NCBI RefSeq assembly: GCF_013391405.1
Contig: NZ_JACBFD010000007.1
Span: 124,001 to 188,000, forward strand
Direction of reading: 5' to 3'
Origin: Staphylococcus sp. GSSP0090
GTDB lineage: Bacteria > Bacillota > Bacilli > Staphylococcales > Staphylococcaceae
DNA: 64,000 bases
Within the stretch, counting starts at the first letter, position 1; each line of letters begins with the position of its first letter. A program made the position numbers and the translations under genes. Under the pieces are notes generated by a model. The model was not told where the DNA came from. It did not search any database and saw only the letters and a list, made by a program, of their open reading frames with translations. Below, one piece after another: positions 19,152-29,392 of the stretch.

Positions 19152-19290
19152 TAGTATCAACCTTATATCTTCAAAATTGCACTTCTATGTACTATAATTA
19201 ACATATATTAAAGTTATATAAAAAGTGTATAAAAATCAAGTAATATCTTAATATATGGTACTAAGGTCTAATACGGAAAGGATGTTAAGC

Positions 19291-19806
19291 ATGAATATAA
19301 ACAAAGCCTACTTCGCTGGAGGTTGCTTTTGGTGTATGGTTAAACCCTTCGATACATTTGAAGGGATTGAAAGCGTAACCTCAGGCTATATGGGAGGACA
19401 TGTGAACAACCCTTCATATGAACAAGTTAAAACAGGTAATACTGGACATTTGGAAACGGTTGAAATCGAATACGATGTCGCACTGTTTTCATACAATAAA
19501 TTATTAGAAATTTTCTTTTCAGTCATAGACCCATCAGATGAAGGCGGTCAATTTCAAGATAGAGGTACACAGTACAAGACCGCTGTCTTCTACACAAATG
19601 AAGATCAAAAAAATGTTGCTGAAGCTTATATTGAACAGCTCAAAGAAACAATCGATAAAGATAAAGCAATTGCAACACAAATATTACCTGCTTCTACATT
19701 TTATGAAGCAGAGCCAGAGCATCAAGATTTTTATAAAAAAAATCCAGAACGTTACGCCAAAGAACAACAAGATCGCCAAAATTATAAACAAATGACCGAT
19801 AAATAA
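19291..19806 (+). CDS. msrA: Peptide methionine sulfoxide reductase MsrA
   Basis: It reduces methionine-S-sulfoxide in proteins and free form. The catalytic Cys12 lies in the family motif GGCFWCM. The segments [11 protein letters not shown] and [11 protein letters not shown] complete the active site. Start at 19291 is supported by AAAGGA 8 bases upstream and by the family N-terminus; upstream in-frame ATGs lack spacing. It is divergent from msrR. Confidence 0.95.
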   Translation: MNINKAYFAGGCFWCMVKPFDTFEGIESVTSGYMGGHVNNPSYEQVKTGNTGHLETVEIEYDVALFSYNKLLEIFFSVIDPSDEGGQFQDRGTQYKTAVFYTNEDQKNVAEAYIEQLKETIDKDKAIATQILPASTFYEAEPEHQDFYKKNPERYAKEQQDRQNYKQMTDK

Positions 19807-19810
19807 GCAG

Positions 19811-19852
19811 AAAGCCGGAACAGTACGATTTCAACTGTATCCGGCTTTTTGT
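19811..19852. terminator. Bidirectional terminator between msrA and rbsB
   Basis: Arms aaagccggaacagt and actgtatccggcttt form a strong stem between the convergent msrA and rbsB, with Ts on the plus side. Confidence 0.85.
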
Positions 19853-19860
19853 TATAAGTC

Positions 19861-20775
19861 TTATTGTTGTTTTTTCATTTCTAAAGGTATCTTATTTTTT
19901 TCTTGAACTTTTTTCCCATTAAATAAATCCATAACTGTGTTAATACTTTCTTCACCCATTAACTTCGGTTGTTGTGCGACTGTTGCGTATAATTTTTTAT
20001 TTTCAACCGATTTTATTGCATCTTCATTACCATCAAAACCAACAACTTTAATATCTTTGTTACCTACCGCTTCAACAGCACCTAAAGCCATTTCATCATT
20101 TTGTGCAAATATGGCTTTAATATCAGGATGTGCTTGAATCATATTTTGCGTTACATTTAGACCTTCAGTTCTATTGAATTTGGCACTTTGTTTTGATACG
20201 ACATCTAACTCTTTATCAGCAACGTTATGGAATCCCTTACCACGCTCACGTGTTGCACTAGCACCTGGTATACCTTCAAGTTCCACTACTTTTGCACCCT
20301 TACCAAATTGATCAACAATGAGCTGGCCGCCCATTTCTCCACCTTTAACATTATCTGAAGCAATAAACGAAGCAACTTTCCCTTTTGCGACCTCTCTATC
20401 TAACGTGATGACTGGAATGTTTTGATCATTCGCAATTTGGACACTACCTGAAATTGCATCTGAGTCAGTAGGATTCACAATAAGATAATCTACATTTTGC
20501 TGTATTAAATCATCAATATCGTTCGATTGCTTAGCTGCATCGTCTTGCGCATCTGCAAATTTCACTTTAATGCCTTGTTTCTTCGCCTCAGCAGATATAC
20601 CATCTTTAATTTTCACAAAGAACGGATTATTTAATGTAGAAATACTTACACCAACTACAATGTCTGATTTTTTCTTATCTGATTTACCACTATCTTGCTT
20701 TTCTAAAGGAGACTCTAAAGAACAACCAACCAACAATAATATCATTGCCATCATACTTAAAAATAATTTTTTCAT
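19861..20775 (-). CDS. rbsB: Ribose ABC transporter, substrate-binding lipoprotein
   Basis: The periplasmic-binding-protein type I component of a sugar importer. The signal peptide ends in the lipobox LLVGC (Cys18), so it is anchored to the outer membrane face. Ribose-family motifs include VGVSISTLNNPFFV, DDLIQQNVDYLIVNPTDSD, PVITLDREV, ERGKGF, IFAQNDEMALGA and VVGFDGNEDAIKS. It lies 15 bases after rbsC as the last gene of the operon. The sugar is assigned from the close match to RbsB and from rbsD upstream. Confidence 0.93.
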   Translation of the reverse strand: MKKLFLSMMAMILLLVGCSLESPLEKQDSGKSDKKKSDIVVGVSISTLNNPFFVKIKDGISAEAKKQGIKVKFADAQDDAAKQSNDIDDLIQQNVDYLIVNPTDSDAISGSVQIANDQNIPVITLDREVAKGKVASFIASDNVKGGEMGGQLIVDQFGKGAKVVELEGIPGASATRERGKGFHNVADKELDVVSKQSAKFNRTEGLNVTQNMIQAHPDIKAIFAQNDEMALGAVEAVGNKDIKVVGFDGNEDAIKSVENKKLYATVAQQPKLMGEESINTVMDLFNGKKVQEKNKIPLEMKKQQ

Positions 20776-20790
20776 GACAAACCTCCTACA

Positions 20791-21732
20791 TTATTTATTC
20801 TTTCTATCAATAAGTACTGCAATAATAATGACAACGCCTTTAACAACTTGTTGATAAAATGAAGAAACACCTAATAAATTTAATCCATTATTCAACACAC
20901 CGATAATGAGTACACCAATCAATGTGCCAAGTATCCGTCCTTTTCCACCAGTTAAAGATGTACCTCCTAGAACAACAGCAGCAATTGCATCTAGTTCATA
21001 TGACATACCCGCAGTTGGCTGAGCTGAGTTTAAACGAGATGTAAGAATAGCGCCAGCCATCGCAGACATTAAACCAGCTAAACTGTAAATCATAATTTTT
21101 AATTTATTCACTTTAATACCAGAGATAAAGGCTGCTTTTTCATTACCACCCATAGCATAAGTTTGTCTACCAAATATTGTTTTATGTAAAATGATATATA
21201 AAATAATAAAAGTAATAAACATTGTCACTGCTGGGACTGGAATACCTAAAAAGTAACCACGTCCAAATAATTGAAAAGCATAACTGCCATTTAAATTAGT
21301 AATTGGATTACCATCTGTAATAACAAGCGTTAACCCTCTAAAAACAGTCATTGTAGCCAATGTAGCAATAAATGGTGCCATCTTACCAAGTGTAATTAAA
21401 AGACCGTTTATGGCCCCTAAAATCGCTCCAAAAATACAGCCCACTAAAAGTGCAATCATTGAATCCACACCTGAAACCATTAAAATAGCTATAAGCGCAC
21501 TGGATAATGCGAGTGTAGAACCAACAGATAAATCAATGCCGCCCGTTAAAATAACAAATGTCATACCAAATGCGATCAATCCATTTATAGAAACTTGTCT
21601 CAATAGATTAAATAAATTAGAAGGTTCTAAAAATGCACTATTTAGCACACTAATAATGATGACTAATAATATTAAACCAATAAATGGAATGATTTTTTCT
21701 AAATATGAAAAAGTTAAACTAGATTGTTTCAT
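20791..21732 (-). CDS. rbsC: Ribose ABC transporter, permease
   Basis: An integral membrane subunit with about eight to ten hydrophobic segments over 313 residues. Family motifs include LTGGIDLSVGS near residue 62, GNEKAAFISGIKV (the ATPase-contacting loop) and ELDAIAAVVLGGTSLTGGKG. It overlaps the end of rbsA by 14 bases, indicating translational coupling. Confidence 0.94.
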   Translation of the reverse strand: MKQSSLTFSYLEKIIPFIGLILLVIIISVLNSAFLEPSNLFNLLRQVSINGLIAFGMTFVILTGGIDLSVGSTLALSSALIAILMVSGVDSMIALLVGCIFGAILGAINGLLITLGKMAPFIATLATMTVFRGLTLVITDGNPITNLNGSYAFQLFGRGYFLGIPVPAVTMFITFIILYIILHKTIFGRQTYAMGGNEKAAFISGIKVNKLKIMIYSLAGLMSAMAGAILTSRLNSAQPTAGMSYELDAIAAVVLGGTSLTGGKGRILGTLIGVLIIGVLNNGLNLLGVSSFYQQVVKGVVIIIAVLIDRKNK

Positions 21733-23209
21733 CGATATTTCCTCCTGTAGCTAATGTCATAATACGTTCTTCAGTCAGATCTTTCTTATTTAAGACACCT
21801 GCAATATTACCTTCATGTACAACGGCAACGCGATCACTCATTCCTATCACTTCTGGTAATTCTGATGAAATCATAATGATAGACATACCACGTTCTGTCA
21901 GTTCATTCATCAATTGATAAATTTCACGTTTTGCACCAACATCAATCCCCCTAGTTGGTTCATCTAAGATCAAAACATGGGGTGCAGTAGCAATCCATTT
22001 AGCCAAAACAACTTTTTGCTGATTCCCTCCAGATAAATCCATGCAAATATCATCTTTTTTACCTTTGATATTCAAACGCTGAATCATCTGTTCAGTGTAC
22101 TTATTCATAGCTTTGGGCGTTAAAAACCCACGCTTCGAAAAACTTTTCAATGCAGGTAATGAAATATTTTCTATAATAGAATCTTGTAGCACTAAGCCTT
22201 CTTCTTTTCTATTTTCAGTAATAAAAGCTAAACCGTGCTCAATAGATGCCTTAGGATTATTCATATGAATCGACTTGCCATTAAGTGTTACTTGCATATG
22301 TCCTTTATCAAGGCCAAACAAAACGCGCATAATTTCAGACCGACCAGCTCCCATAAGTCCACTGAATCCTAAAATTTCGCCTTTATGCAACTCGAAATGT
22401 ACATCATTTAAGTCATATACCGTAGACCTTAACTGATTGACAGACAGTACTAATTCATCTTGCTTATAATTTCTTTCTGGATACTGATTATCCAAATCTC
22501 TACCAATCATCGCTTTCACAATTTTTGCATTAGAGGTCTCTTGTGTTTTTGAAGTTAATACAGATTGACCATCTCTCATTACTGTAATACGGTCTGCAAT
22601 ATTAAAAATTTCTTCCATTCTATGTGAGATATAGACAAATGAAACACCATTAGCTTTTAATTTATTAATTTGACTAAACAGAACTTCAATCTCGCTTGTC
22701 GTTAAAGCTGCTGTTGGTTCATCCATTATAATCACTTTAGAATCTTGCATTAATGCTTTACTGATTTCTAACATCTGCTGCATACCGACAGATAAAGTCC
22801 CAGCCATTTGGTTTAAATCAAGCTTTATATTTAAATTTTCAAATACTTTCAACGCTTGTTGTTTCATCGCTTTTTGATCAATGATTCCTAAAAATTTAGT
22901 AGGTTCTTTGCCTAAAAACAGATTCTCTAAAACCGTTAGATTAGGCCAGATATTTAATTCTTGTTGAATAAATGATACACCATGTTGCTCAGCGTCTTTC
23001 GTATTTTTAAATTGAACCTGCTGACCATTTTCTAAGACCTGTCCATCATTCGCTTCATAAACACCTGTTAAAATTTTCATTAATGTACTTTTTCCAGCAC
23101 CATTCTCACCCATTAATGCATGAACTTCGGCATTTGCAATATCAAAATCCACACCGCGGAGTACATCATTCTGCCCAAAAGATTTATAAATGCCCTTCAT
23201 TTCAATCAT
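21719..23209 (-). CDS. rbsA: Ribose ABC transporter, fused ATP-binding protein
   Basis: It carries two tandem ABC domains in 496 residues, the usual layout of monosaccharide importers. The first has Walker A GENGAGKST at about residues 34-42, signature LSVGMQQMLEIS and Walker B VIIMDEPTAAL. The second has a degenerate Walker A (GLMGAGRSE), signature LSGGNQQKV and LILDEPTRGIDVG. Only the first site is expected to hydrolyse ATP well. It starts 15 bases after rbsD. Confidence 0.96.
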   Translation of the reverse strand: MIEMKGIYKSFGQNDVLRGVDFDIANAEVHALMGENGAGKSTLMKILTGVYEANDGQVLENGQQVQFKNTKDAEQHGVSFIQQELNIWPNLTVLENLFLGKEPTKFLGIIDQKAMKQQALKVFENLNIKLDLNQMAGTLSVGMQQMLEISKALMQDSKVIIMDEPTAALTTSEIEVLFSQINKLKANGVSFVYISHRMEEIFNIADRITVMRDGQSVLTSKTQETSNAKIVKAMIGRDLDNQYPERNYKQDELVLSVNQLRSTVYDLNDVHFELHKGEILGFSGLMGAGRSEIMRVLFGLDKGHMQVTLNGKSIHMNNPKASIEHGLAFITENRKEEGLVLQDSIIENISLPALKSFSKRGFLTPKAMNKYTEQMIQRLNIKGKKDDICMDLSGGNQQKVVLAKWIATAPHVLILDEPTRGIDVGAKREIYQLMNELTERGMSIIMISSELPEVIGMSDRVAVVHEGNIAGVLNKKDLTEERIMTLATGGNIDETI

Positions 23210-23224
23210 CCAGTCATCCCTCCA

Positions 23225-23614
23225 TTAAAATAAAACGTCACTAGCCAATATGACATTCGCATAAGGTTTCGCTTCACCCGTTCGAATAATAGCTTTCACA
23301 TGCTTACTATGCTGCTTTAATAGTTCATGCGATTCTGTAGTAATATCAATATTTTCCGCTTTCAAAACGTGATAAAGTGATGCATTGTCTGTTTTCATTT
23401 CACTTGCTAGAGTCATTTTTTCTATTGCCATATGCCAAGTTACTAAATGAAATACTTCTAAAAACGATGGTTTACCAAACGCCAATGCAAGGTCTATTTT
23501 TTTAACACCCTCAGGAATTGGAAGACCACAATCAGCAATCATAATTTCATCCGTGTGACCTAAATCACTAAGTAATTTTGAAATTTCGCTATTTAATATA
23601 CCTGTCTTATACAT
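23225..23614 (-). CDS. rbsD: D-ribose pyranase
   Basis: It interconverts beta-pyranose and furanose forms of ribose. The catalytic His20 is in LSDLGHTDEI, and DCGLPIPEG is the next family motif. The length of 129 residues is normal. AAGGAGG precedes the ATG. The usual partner ribokinase gene rbsK is missing from this operon. Confidence 0.94.
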   Translation of the reverse strand: MYKTGILNSEISKLLSDLGHTDEIMIADCGLPIPEGVKKIDLALAFGKPSFLEVFHLVTWHMAIEKMTLASEMKTDNASLYHVLKAENIDITTESHELLKQHSKHVKAIIRTGEAKPYANVILASDVLF

Positions 23615-23631
23615 AGAATTAACCTCCTTAT

Positions 23632-23647
23632 ATGTAACCCGTTACAT
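23632..23647 (-). promoter_or_regulatory. Palindromic operator between rbsR and rbsD
   Basis: ATGTAAC-CC-GTTACAT has perfect 7-base arms, typical of a LacI-family operator. It sits between the rbsR stop and the rbsD ribosome site, so RbsR could repress the transport genes separately from its own gene. Confidence 0.7.
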
Positions 23648-23655
23648 CATGTAAT

Positions 23656-24621
23656 TTATTTACGTGTACTTCCTCTATGTTTAACTGTAAGTGTCAATGA
23701 TTCATTATCTATTCCTAAATGATCCACTTTAAGTCCTAAGAGTTGAGAAACAGCCACTTCACCTAAATGATATGCTGATTGATCTATCGTTGTAATTTGT
23801 GGATGTGTCATTTCTGAAAATGGAATATTATCATATCCAATAATTTGTATTTCTGATGGAACTTTAAATTTATATCTTTGTACAGTACCTAAAATGTTAA
23901 TCGCTAATAAATCATTACTACAAATAATACTGTCGATGTTATGTTGTCTAATGAAATCAACAAATTTTTCAGCATTGTCTAAACACGTTGCTTCTAACAT
24001 TTTATAATCAATTTTGTATTGATTTAATACGTGCTGAATACCTTGGACACGCTGAGCAAATGTATCGATTGATAAACTTTCATGTAAGATCAAGATTTTT
24101 TTACCTTTTCCTTCTCGCACTATCTCAGCCTGAAGTTGACCGCCTTTAAAATGATTCGTTGAAACCCCACTATGTTCATTATTAATTCGATCAATAAAAA
24201 CAAATGGAATATGATGTTCAGTAAGTGTTGCTTCAATAATATTTTCATTAAATGCTGTAGAGATCATGCCTGTACAATTGTGAGATACAAATGTTGATAA
24301 GTAATTTTGTGCTTTTTTTATATCATTATCGCTATTACCAATCAGTACCTGGTAACCATGTGTTAACGCTACATCTTCAACACCACGAGCTATAAGTGTA
24401 AAAAAAGGATTGCTAATGTCTGGCAGTAATAAACCTATCAATTTAGACTTCCTTTTATATAGTGTTCGTGCTGCTTCATTTGGTTGGTAATTTAATTCTG
24501 CAATTGCCTCCTCTACAAGAAGTCGTGTCTTTGCTTTAACATAACCATTGTTATTGATTGCTCTAGATACAGTTGCTACAGAACAACCTGCCAAATTTGC
24601 TACATCTTTAATTGTTGCCAC
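23656..24621 (-). CDS. rbsR: LacI family ribose operon repressor
   Basis: A 321-residue regulator with an N-terminal helix-turn-helix ([20 protein letters not shown]) and hinge ([15 protein letters not shown]), followed by a sugar-binding domain of periplasmic-binding fold. The start is GTG at 24621, with GAGGTG upstream. It leads the operon rbsR-D-A-C-B. A cre-type/RbsR-type site at 24638-24651 lies just before it. Confidence 0.9.
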   Translation of the reverse strand: MATIKDVANLAGCSVATVSRAINNNGYVKAKTRLLVEEAIAELNYQPNEAARTLYKRKSKLIGLLLPDISNPFFTLIARGVEDVALTHGYQVLIGNSDNDIKKAQNYLSTFVSHNCTGMISTAFNENIIEATLTEHHIPFVFIDRINNEHSGVSTNHFKGGQLQAEIVREGKGKKILILHESLSIDTFAQRVQGIQHVLNQYKIDYKMLEATCLDNAEKFVDFIRQHNIDSIICSNDLLAINILGTVQRYKFKVPSEIQIIGYDNIPFSEMTHPQITTIDQSAYHLGEVAVSQLLGLKVDHLGIDNESLTLTVKHRGSTRK

Positions 24622-24637
24622 TATTTCACCTCATTTG

Positions 24638-24651
24638 TGTAACCGCTTTCA
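24638..24651 (-). promoter_or_regulatory. cre-type site upstream of rbsR
   Basis: On the minus strand TGAAAGCGGTTACA fits the catabolite-responsive element TGWAANCGNTNWCA fully. It also shares the TGTAACC half with the operator at 23632-23647, so RbsR itself may bind here. It lies 17 bases before the GTG start. Confidence 0.7.
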
Positions 24652-24890
24652 TATTAACACAAAATTTTATTATTTAATAGCCTATCTTCATAATCATATT
24701 GTTTAACTACTTTTTTAAACTATAATATTTATGTTTAAAATTGTTATTATTGTTATCACAATTCATATAAAATGAAAGCAATTTCTAACAGATAACACAA
24801 AGCGCCATGTGTAAAAACGCCTTTTATTTTTAAAAATAGTATTTATAGATAGTATGTTAAAAATTAAATCATCAATATCGTAAAACCTTG
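24652..24890. other. rbsR upstream gap
   Basis: AT-rich sequence expected to hold the rbs promoter. No convincing -35/-10 pair was assigned. Nothing coding was seen. Confidence 0.3.
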
Positions 24891-24919
24891 TTGAAAGCGT
24901 TTTCTATTGATGATATATT
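24891..24919 (+). promoter_or_regulatory. Rightward promoter with an overlapping cre site
   Basis: TTGAAA at 24891-24896 and TATATT at 24914-24919 are separated by exactly 17 bases, with TGA directly before the -10 (extended -10). The cre-type sequence TGAAAGCGTTTTCT at 24892-24905 covers the -35, matching TGWAARCGYTWWCN. CcpA bound there would repress transcription. Confidence 0.72.
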
Positions 24920-24925
24920 GTGCTT

Positions 24926-25110
24926 ATACCTTGAGTAACGAGGTAATGTTAAATTCAAATATAGTTAGAGTCAAAATGATATTTAGAAATTTTACAGTTA
25001 GTTTATTAATGTAATTAATCACTTCTCCAGTAATTAATTACACAAAAACCATTAAGCACTATTAACTCCTAGAAACACCCCACATGCTGAGCACATGTGG
25101 GGTGTTTTGT
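24926..25110 (+). ncRNA. Candidate CcpA-controlled small RNA
   Basis: Between the promoter at 24891-24919 and the terminator at 25074-25106 lies about 185 bases without a convincing gene. The predicted RNA has a small 5' hairpin (tacct/aggta near 24927-24945). A second hairpin at 25010-25042 has a 10-base stem and a 13-base loop reading CACTTCTCCAGTA. The CU-rich loop could pair with ribosome sites of target mRNAs, as in several staphylococcal small RNAs. A 22-codon frame at 24946-25014 exists, but its ribosome site is too close to the ATG. It may be a relative of RsaI, a CcpA-repressed staphylococcal RNA, but I cannot confirm that. Confidence 0.55.
25074..25106. terminator. Terminator shared by mprF and the candidate small RNA
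   Basis: Arms aacaccccacatg and catgtggggtgtt around a 7-base loop. T-rich tails exist on both sides, so it can end mprF leftward and the small RNA rightward. Confidence 0.88.
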
Positions 25111-25115
25111 TATTG

Positions 25116-27644
25116 CTATGATTTATATTTTTTAATGACACGTATCACTTTTACCATACTAAGCCATAAAGAGTGACGTTTTCTATAAACAAGAAATCTT
25201 GGTTCCCAATGCGGATTAAACTTCTCTTTATATTTTCTCAAACCCTGAAATCTATATAGACCATTAAAATGTTCAAAAACACGACCTGCAAGACGTTCTC
25301 CATAAAATGAATAAGGTAATTGACCTACATTCGATAAAGTAGCCATACCCATATTAAAATGTTGATAATTTTGCTTTTGTGACCATAACAACATATTTAA
25401 ATATAAACCATCCATTAATGGCAAAGTGCAATCTGGTTTCCAACGTATAAGATCAACAGAAATTGTGCCTTTATAGTAAGTCGGCATCAGTGTACAAAAT
25501 GCAATAATAAGGCCATTACTGTCTTTTATAATTGCAATTGGTGCTTTTGATAAGTACGATTCATTAAAACTACCTACCGAGAAATGCATTTCTTTCTTAT
25601 CAGCAAGCCATTCATCACTAATTGTCTTCAATTCAGTAATTAAAGATTGTGTGAATGGTGGTTCAATAACTTCAAAAGTAAAGTTTAAATCATCAAATTT
25701 ATTTAAAGTTGCCCGTAAACCACGTTTTTTCTTACCAGAAATCGTAAATTCATTTAAATCAATAACCGCTTCTTCACCTAGTTTAAAGAATTGATTACCA
25801 AAACTGTGATAAAGGGACATATTTCTATCCGTTACTTGATAAAAAATAATATCATAGCCAAGATATTCTGCTTCCTGATAGAAAGATTCTAGTAAACTAT
25901 AGAAAGATTGTGGATTGCCTATGGGGTCTCCAAGTACAATATAAGCGTTGCGTTGATAACGATACATTATAAAGGCATCTTCATTTTCATTAATAAAAAA
26001 CTTTTTATCGCCACTATACATGAGATGACTTAAATAATGACCACCATACTGTTTAATAATAGGTGCACATAAGCTCGTATCTTCTCGCGCATTTGATATT
26101 CTATAACGATATTCAAACCACCAAACAATAATCCCCACAACAACTGCTACTAATAAGATAGTAAACCAGAAATAATATCTCAAAATAGAAGTGTCTATTT
26201 CAATATGATAAATGTCTAATGTATAAAACGTACTCGCAATAACTATATGGTTAATATAAAGAACTATTGCACCGATTATAAAACTTAAGGCTAATTTAAA
26301 ATATCTGAATGGACGCTTTATTACGCGTGCTCTTCTATAAAATACTAATAATAAAACCAACATGATAACAAGCCAACTAAGTAATATAAAGGAGGCATAC
26401 GTGTAGGCTGTTGCAATAAAAATCAATATTACAGAAATAATCGAAAATAAGATAGCACGTTTAGATAAGCGATATACACCAACCACGTTTAAAAATAATA
26501 ATAAACATGCACATGTGTGAATCGATACGATAATGTAATAAATATAGTGATTCGGATCAAACAAGCCATCATAGATAATCGTTAAATTATTTAAGAAAAA
26601 TAATAGACTCGTAAACATTAATAAAATGGCAATTGAAAACGACGGTGCACGTGCAATGATATCCTTTTGGTAGGATGATAATAACGACGTCATATCTCTC
26701 ACTGGAACGAGTATTCTTGCATCTTCCCAATAACGTTTCGCCGTACCACGAAATTCAAATGTGGATAAAATCAAAGCAATGAGCACAGGAAATAAATAAT
26801 ACGCAAAACGATATAGTAATAAACCTAAAACAATAGATTCCTCATCGATATTCAAACGCTTAAGTCCTAGTAACACTACTAAATCAAATGTACCGAAACC
26901 ACCAGGAATAAAGCTGATTAATCCTGATAATGCTGCAATGATAAAAATACCCATAAATATTGAGAGTGGTATATGAACCCCTACCATTGTTAAAGCCATA
27001 TATAAAACGAGTGCTGCAACAATCCATTCCACACTTGATACAATTGTACAATAAACACCCAATAACTTTTGATTTTGCTGTACAGGTCGTAAAATTGTAA
27101 AAATTACAAACACAGGTAAAAATAAGGCTACAACATACATGAGCCATTTAATCCATGGGTATGGTGTAAAGAGATGTGAGACATCAAACACATGTGTGAC
27201 GACTAAAATAGATAATAAACTCAATCCTGTTAGCATAGAGATCAATACGATAGAAATCGTATGAAGTAGTGCGCGTTTATCATCGGTAGCACGCTTGTAA
27301 AATAAAAAACGAACACTTGCCCCAATAAAACCACCAAACCCTACGACGGCATTAAGCGCATTGACAATATACCCAACACGAATCGTTTTCCATAAAGAAA
27401 TCTTTAAATTTAATGTCTTAGCTAATATTACATCATACATCGAAAGTACAATAATGGATGCCCCACCAGTTACAAATAAGGTTACTAACCAAACACGATT
27501 AATTTTTCCAAATGACTGAATCGTTTCTTTAATGTTAATATGCGACAGTTCCTTATACAAGGTAAATACTACTATTATAAATAAGGATACTGCAAATACA
27601 ATTTTTAAAATAGAAAATAATCTATTTCTCATTTCTATAGACAT
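25116..27644 (-). CDS. mprF: Phosphatidylglycerol lysyltransferase/flippase MprF
   Basis: It makes lysyl-phosphatidylglycerol from lysyl-tRNA and flips it to the outer leaflet, lowering the negative surface charge and giving resistance to cationic peptides. The 842 residues comprise an N-terminal flippase half with many membrane segments (for example [16 protein letters not shown] and [14 protein letters not shown]) up to about residue 510. The cytoplasmic synthase domain follows ([46 protein letters not shown]). Length and motifs match S. aureus MprF closely. The ribosome site is weak. It stands between the candidate small RNA and an AI-2E family gene. Confidence 0.96.
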   Translation of the reverse strand: MSIEMRNRLFSILKIVFAVSLFIIVVFTLYKELSHINIKETIQSFGKINRVWLVTLFVTGGASIIVLSMYDVILAKTLNLKISLWKTIRVGYIVNALNAVVGFGGFIGASVRFLFYKRATDDKRALLHTISIVLISMLTGLSLLSILVVTHVFDVSHLFTPYPWIKWLMYVVALFLPVFVIFTILRPVQQNQKLLGVYCTIVSSVEWIVAALVLYMALTMVGVHIPLSIFMGIFIIAALSGLISFIPGGFGTFDLVVLLGLKRLNIDEESIVLGLLLYRFAYYLFPVLIALILSTFEFRGTAKRYWEDARILVPVRDMTSLLSSYQKDIIARAPSFSIAILLMFTSLLFFLNNLTIIYDGLFDPNHYIYYIIVSIHTCACLLLFLNVVGVYRLSKRAILFSIISVILIFIATAYTYASFILLSWLVIMLVLLLVFYRRARVIKRPFRYFKLALSFIIGAIVLYINHIVIASTFYTLDIYHIEIDTSILRYYFWFTILLVAVVVGIIVWWFEYRYRISNAREDTSLCAPIIKQYGGHYLSHLMYSGDKKFFINENEDAFIMYRYQRNAYIVLGDPIGNPQSFYSLLESFYQEAEYLGYDIIFYQVTDRNMSLYHSFGNQFFKLGEEAVIDLNEFTISGKKKRGLRATLNKFDDLNFTFEVIEPPFTQSLITELKTISDEWLADKKEMHFSVGSFNESYLSKAPIAIIKDSNGLIIAFCTLMPTYYKGTISVDLIRWKPDCTLPLMDGLYLNMLLWSQKQNYQHFNMGMATLSNVGQLPYSFYGERLAGRVFEHFNGLYRFQGLRKYKEKFNPHWEPRFLVYRKRHSLWLSMVKVIRVIKKYKS

Positions 27645-27764
27645 GTTTTCACTTCACTTTTTAATAATCTAAGCTCAATAAAAAATATAGCACAATAAGA
27701 AAATATAAGAAATAAAATTTTTATAACAACTTCTAACATAATTGTTAGGTGTAAAACAAAAATA

Positions 27765-27803
27765 AAAACACCTCATTCAAACATACTGTTTAATAAGGTG
27801 TTT
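27765..27803 (-). terminator. Terminator of the AI-2E family gene
   Basis: Outer arms aaacacctta/tgaggtgttt with an inner aaac/gttt pair, followed by a T-rich tail on the minus strand. Confidence 0.75.
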
Positions 27804-27858
27804 ATCACTATCTTACTCATGCAACTATCATGAATAATGAAATATTCAATTGTAAAAT

Positions 27859-29085
27859 CTAGCGTATTTCCTCATCATTTGCGATTTCATATTCGCCTGC
27901 ATCTTCACCATAATATTTATTATATCTGCGTTTATACATTGAATATAAATGTGAGACTAACACTTTTAATATGGCATAAGCTGGAATACCTAAGATAACA
28001 CCAACAACACCTAATAGATTACCAGCACTCAATAAGATAAAGATAATTGTGAGTGGGTGTATTTTCAATGTTTTACCCATGATATTAGGTGAAATGAAGT
28101 GACCTTCTATAAATTGAACCGCAGTCCATACTACAATTAACTTTAAAAGCATAATAGGTGAAGTAATTAATGCAATAATGATAGCTGGTGATATTGCAAT
28201 TGTAGGTCCTAAATAAGGTACAACACTCGTTACAGCAGCTATAGATGCTAAAATCAAACTATAATCTAATCCAATAATACTATAACCAATAAATAGTAAC
28301 ACACCAATACAAAATGAAACGATAATCTGTCCTTGGATATAAGACCCAACTTGTACACTCATTTTGTCTAATAAATCATGAAAATCTTTTCTGAATTTTG
28401 GTGGCATTAATTTCGTAGAATACTCTTTGAAACGGTGACCATCTTTTAACATAAAGAATAAGACAAATGGCGTAGTAGCAATGACAACACCAACATTAAC
28501 GATTGCTTCAGCAAAGTTTTTCACTTTTGAACCGAAACCATTAAAATAATCAGATACCATTGATGGCACCTTGTTCGCTAAAGCGTCTAATTGTTCTTGT
28601 ATTTGTCCATAAAAATTAGAAATCAAGGAATTTCTAGTAAGATTATCAATAAATTGATTCACTTTATCTACATAGTATGGAAAATTGTTACCGAAACTTT
28701 TAAATTGAGTACCAATGACTGGAATCAATAAATTAATCGCTAACGAGATCACACCAATAATAACTAGGAATAAAATAATAACGCCCCAAAGACGTGATAT
28801 ATTATAACGTTCCATCAAATTGACTAATGGGTTGAATAAATAATATAGAATGATGGAGACAATAATTGGCGCTACAATCGTATTAAATACAATGATAAAT
28901 GGCTTAAATATATAGGATACTTGATCAAATATAAATATCGCAATACCAATGAGTATGAGCATAATTAAGGCAAATAATAAATCTTTGCCTCCCATAAATT
29001 TCATGAAGCGGGTCTCTGGAAAACTAAGTCTTAATTTTTCTTTTTTGCTTTTTGTTTCTTGTCTAACGTTGTCTTCATTCGACAT
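27859..29085 (-). CDS. AI-2E family transporter (membrane protein)
   Basis: A 408-residue polytopic protein of the AI-2E/PerM family (YubA, YdbI, TqsA relatives). It has paired N-terminal membrane segments and a long extracytoplasmic or amphipathic middle region. The C-terminal conserved block includes GLDYSLILASIAAVTSVVPYLGPTIAISPA and EGHFISPNIMGKTLKIHPL. Substrates of staphylococcal members are not established; some relatives are Na+(Li+)/H+ antiporters. Its position next to mprF matches S. aureus. Confidence 0.88.
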   Translation of the reverse strand: MSNEDNVRQETKSKKEKLRLSFPETRFMKFMGGKDLLFALIMLILIGIAIFIFDQVSYIFKPFIIVFNTIVAPIIVSIILYYLFNPLVNLMERYNISRLWGVIILFLVIIGVISLAINLLIPVIGTQFKSFGNNFPYYVDKVNQFIDNLTRNSLISNFYGQIQEQLDALANKVPSMVSDYFNGFGSKVKNFAEAIVNVGVVIATTPFVLFFMLKDGHRFKEYSTKLMPPKFRKDFHDLLDKMSVQVGSYIQGQIIVSFCIGVLLFIGYSIIGLDYSLILASIAAVTSVVPYLGPTIAISPAIIIALITSPIMLLKLIVVWTAVQFIEGHFISPNIMGKTLKIHPLTIIFILLSAGNLLGVVGVILGIPAYAILKVLVSHLYSMYKRRYNKYYGEDAGEYEIANDEEIR

Positions 29086-29338
29086 ATATAACTCACCATA
29101 CCTTAACTTAATACTTAGAATTTATAACTATATACTCTATCAGATAAAAATACTGTACAAAATTATATCATAGAATGCTTTAATCGTCTTGATTACTATT
29201 CCCCATCATATCACATTATTATCATTTCACATATCTATTTTATAACAACGTTATATCCCTATTAATAAATCATTATAAGTTCAAGTGTAAATGAAATATC
29301 AATTAATCATATTATGACCACCATATAATTTTTACAAA
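29086..29338. other. Gap between the acyltransferase and AI-2E family genes
   Basis: An AT-rich stretch that should hold the promoter of the leftward AI-2E family gene. Apart from the terminator at 29339-29375 nothing was recognised. Confidence 0.3.
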
Positions 29339-29375
29339 AAATCCTGAAGCATGCATTATCGTAGCTTCAGGATTT
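29339..29375 (-). terminator. Terminator of the acyltransferase gene
   Basis: Arms aaatcctgaagc and gcttcaggattt, followed by a T-run on the minus strand. Confidence 0.85.
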
Positions 29376-29392
29376 ATTATTTAATATTTAGA

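Noticed and set aside
24946..25014. A 22-codon open frame inside the candidate small RNA
   Set aside because: Its GAGG ribosome site is only two or three bases from the ATG and there is no clear protein signal, so I treat the RNA as non-coding.
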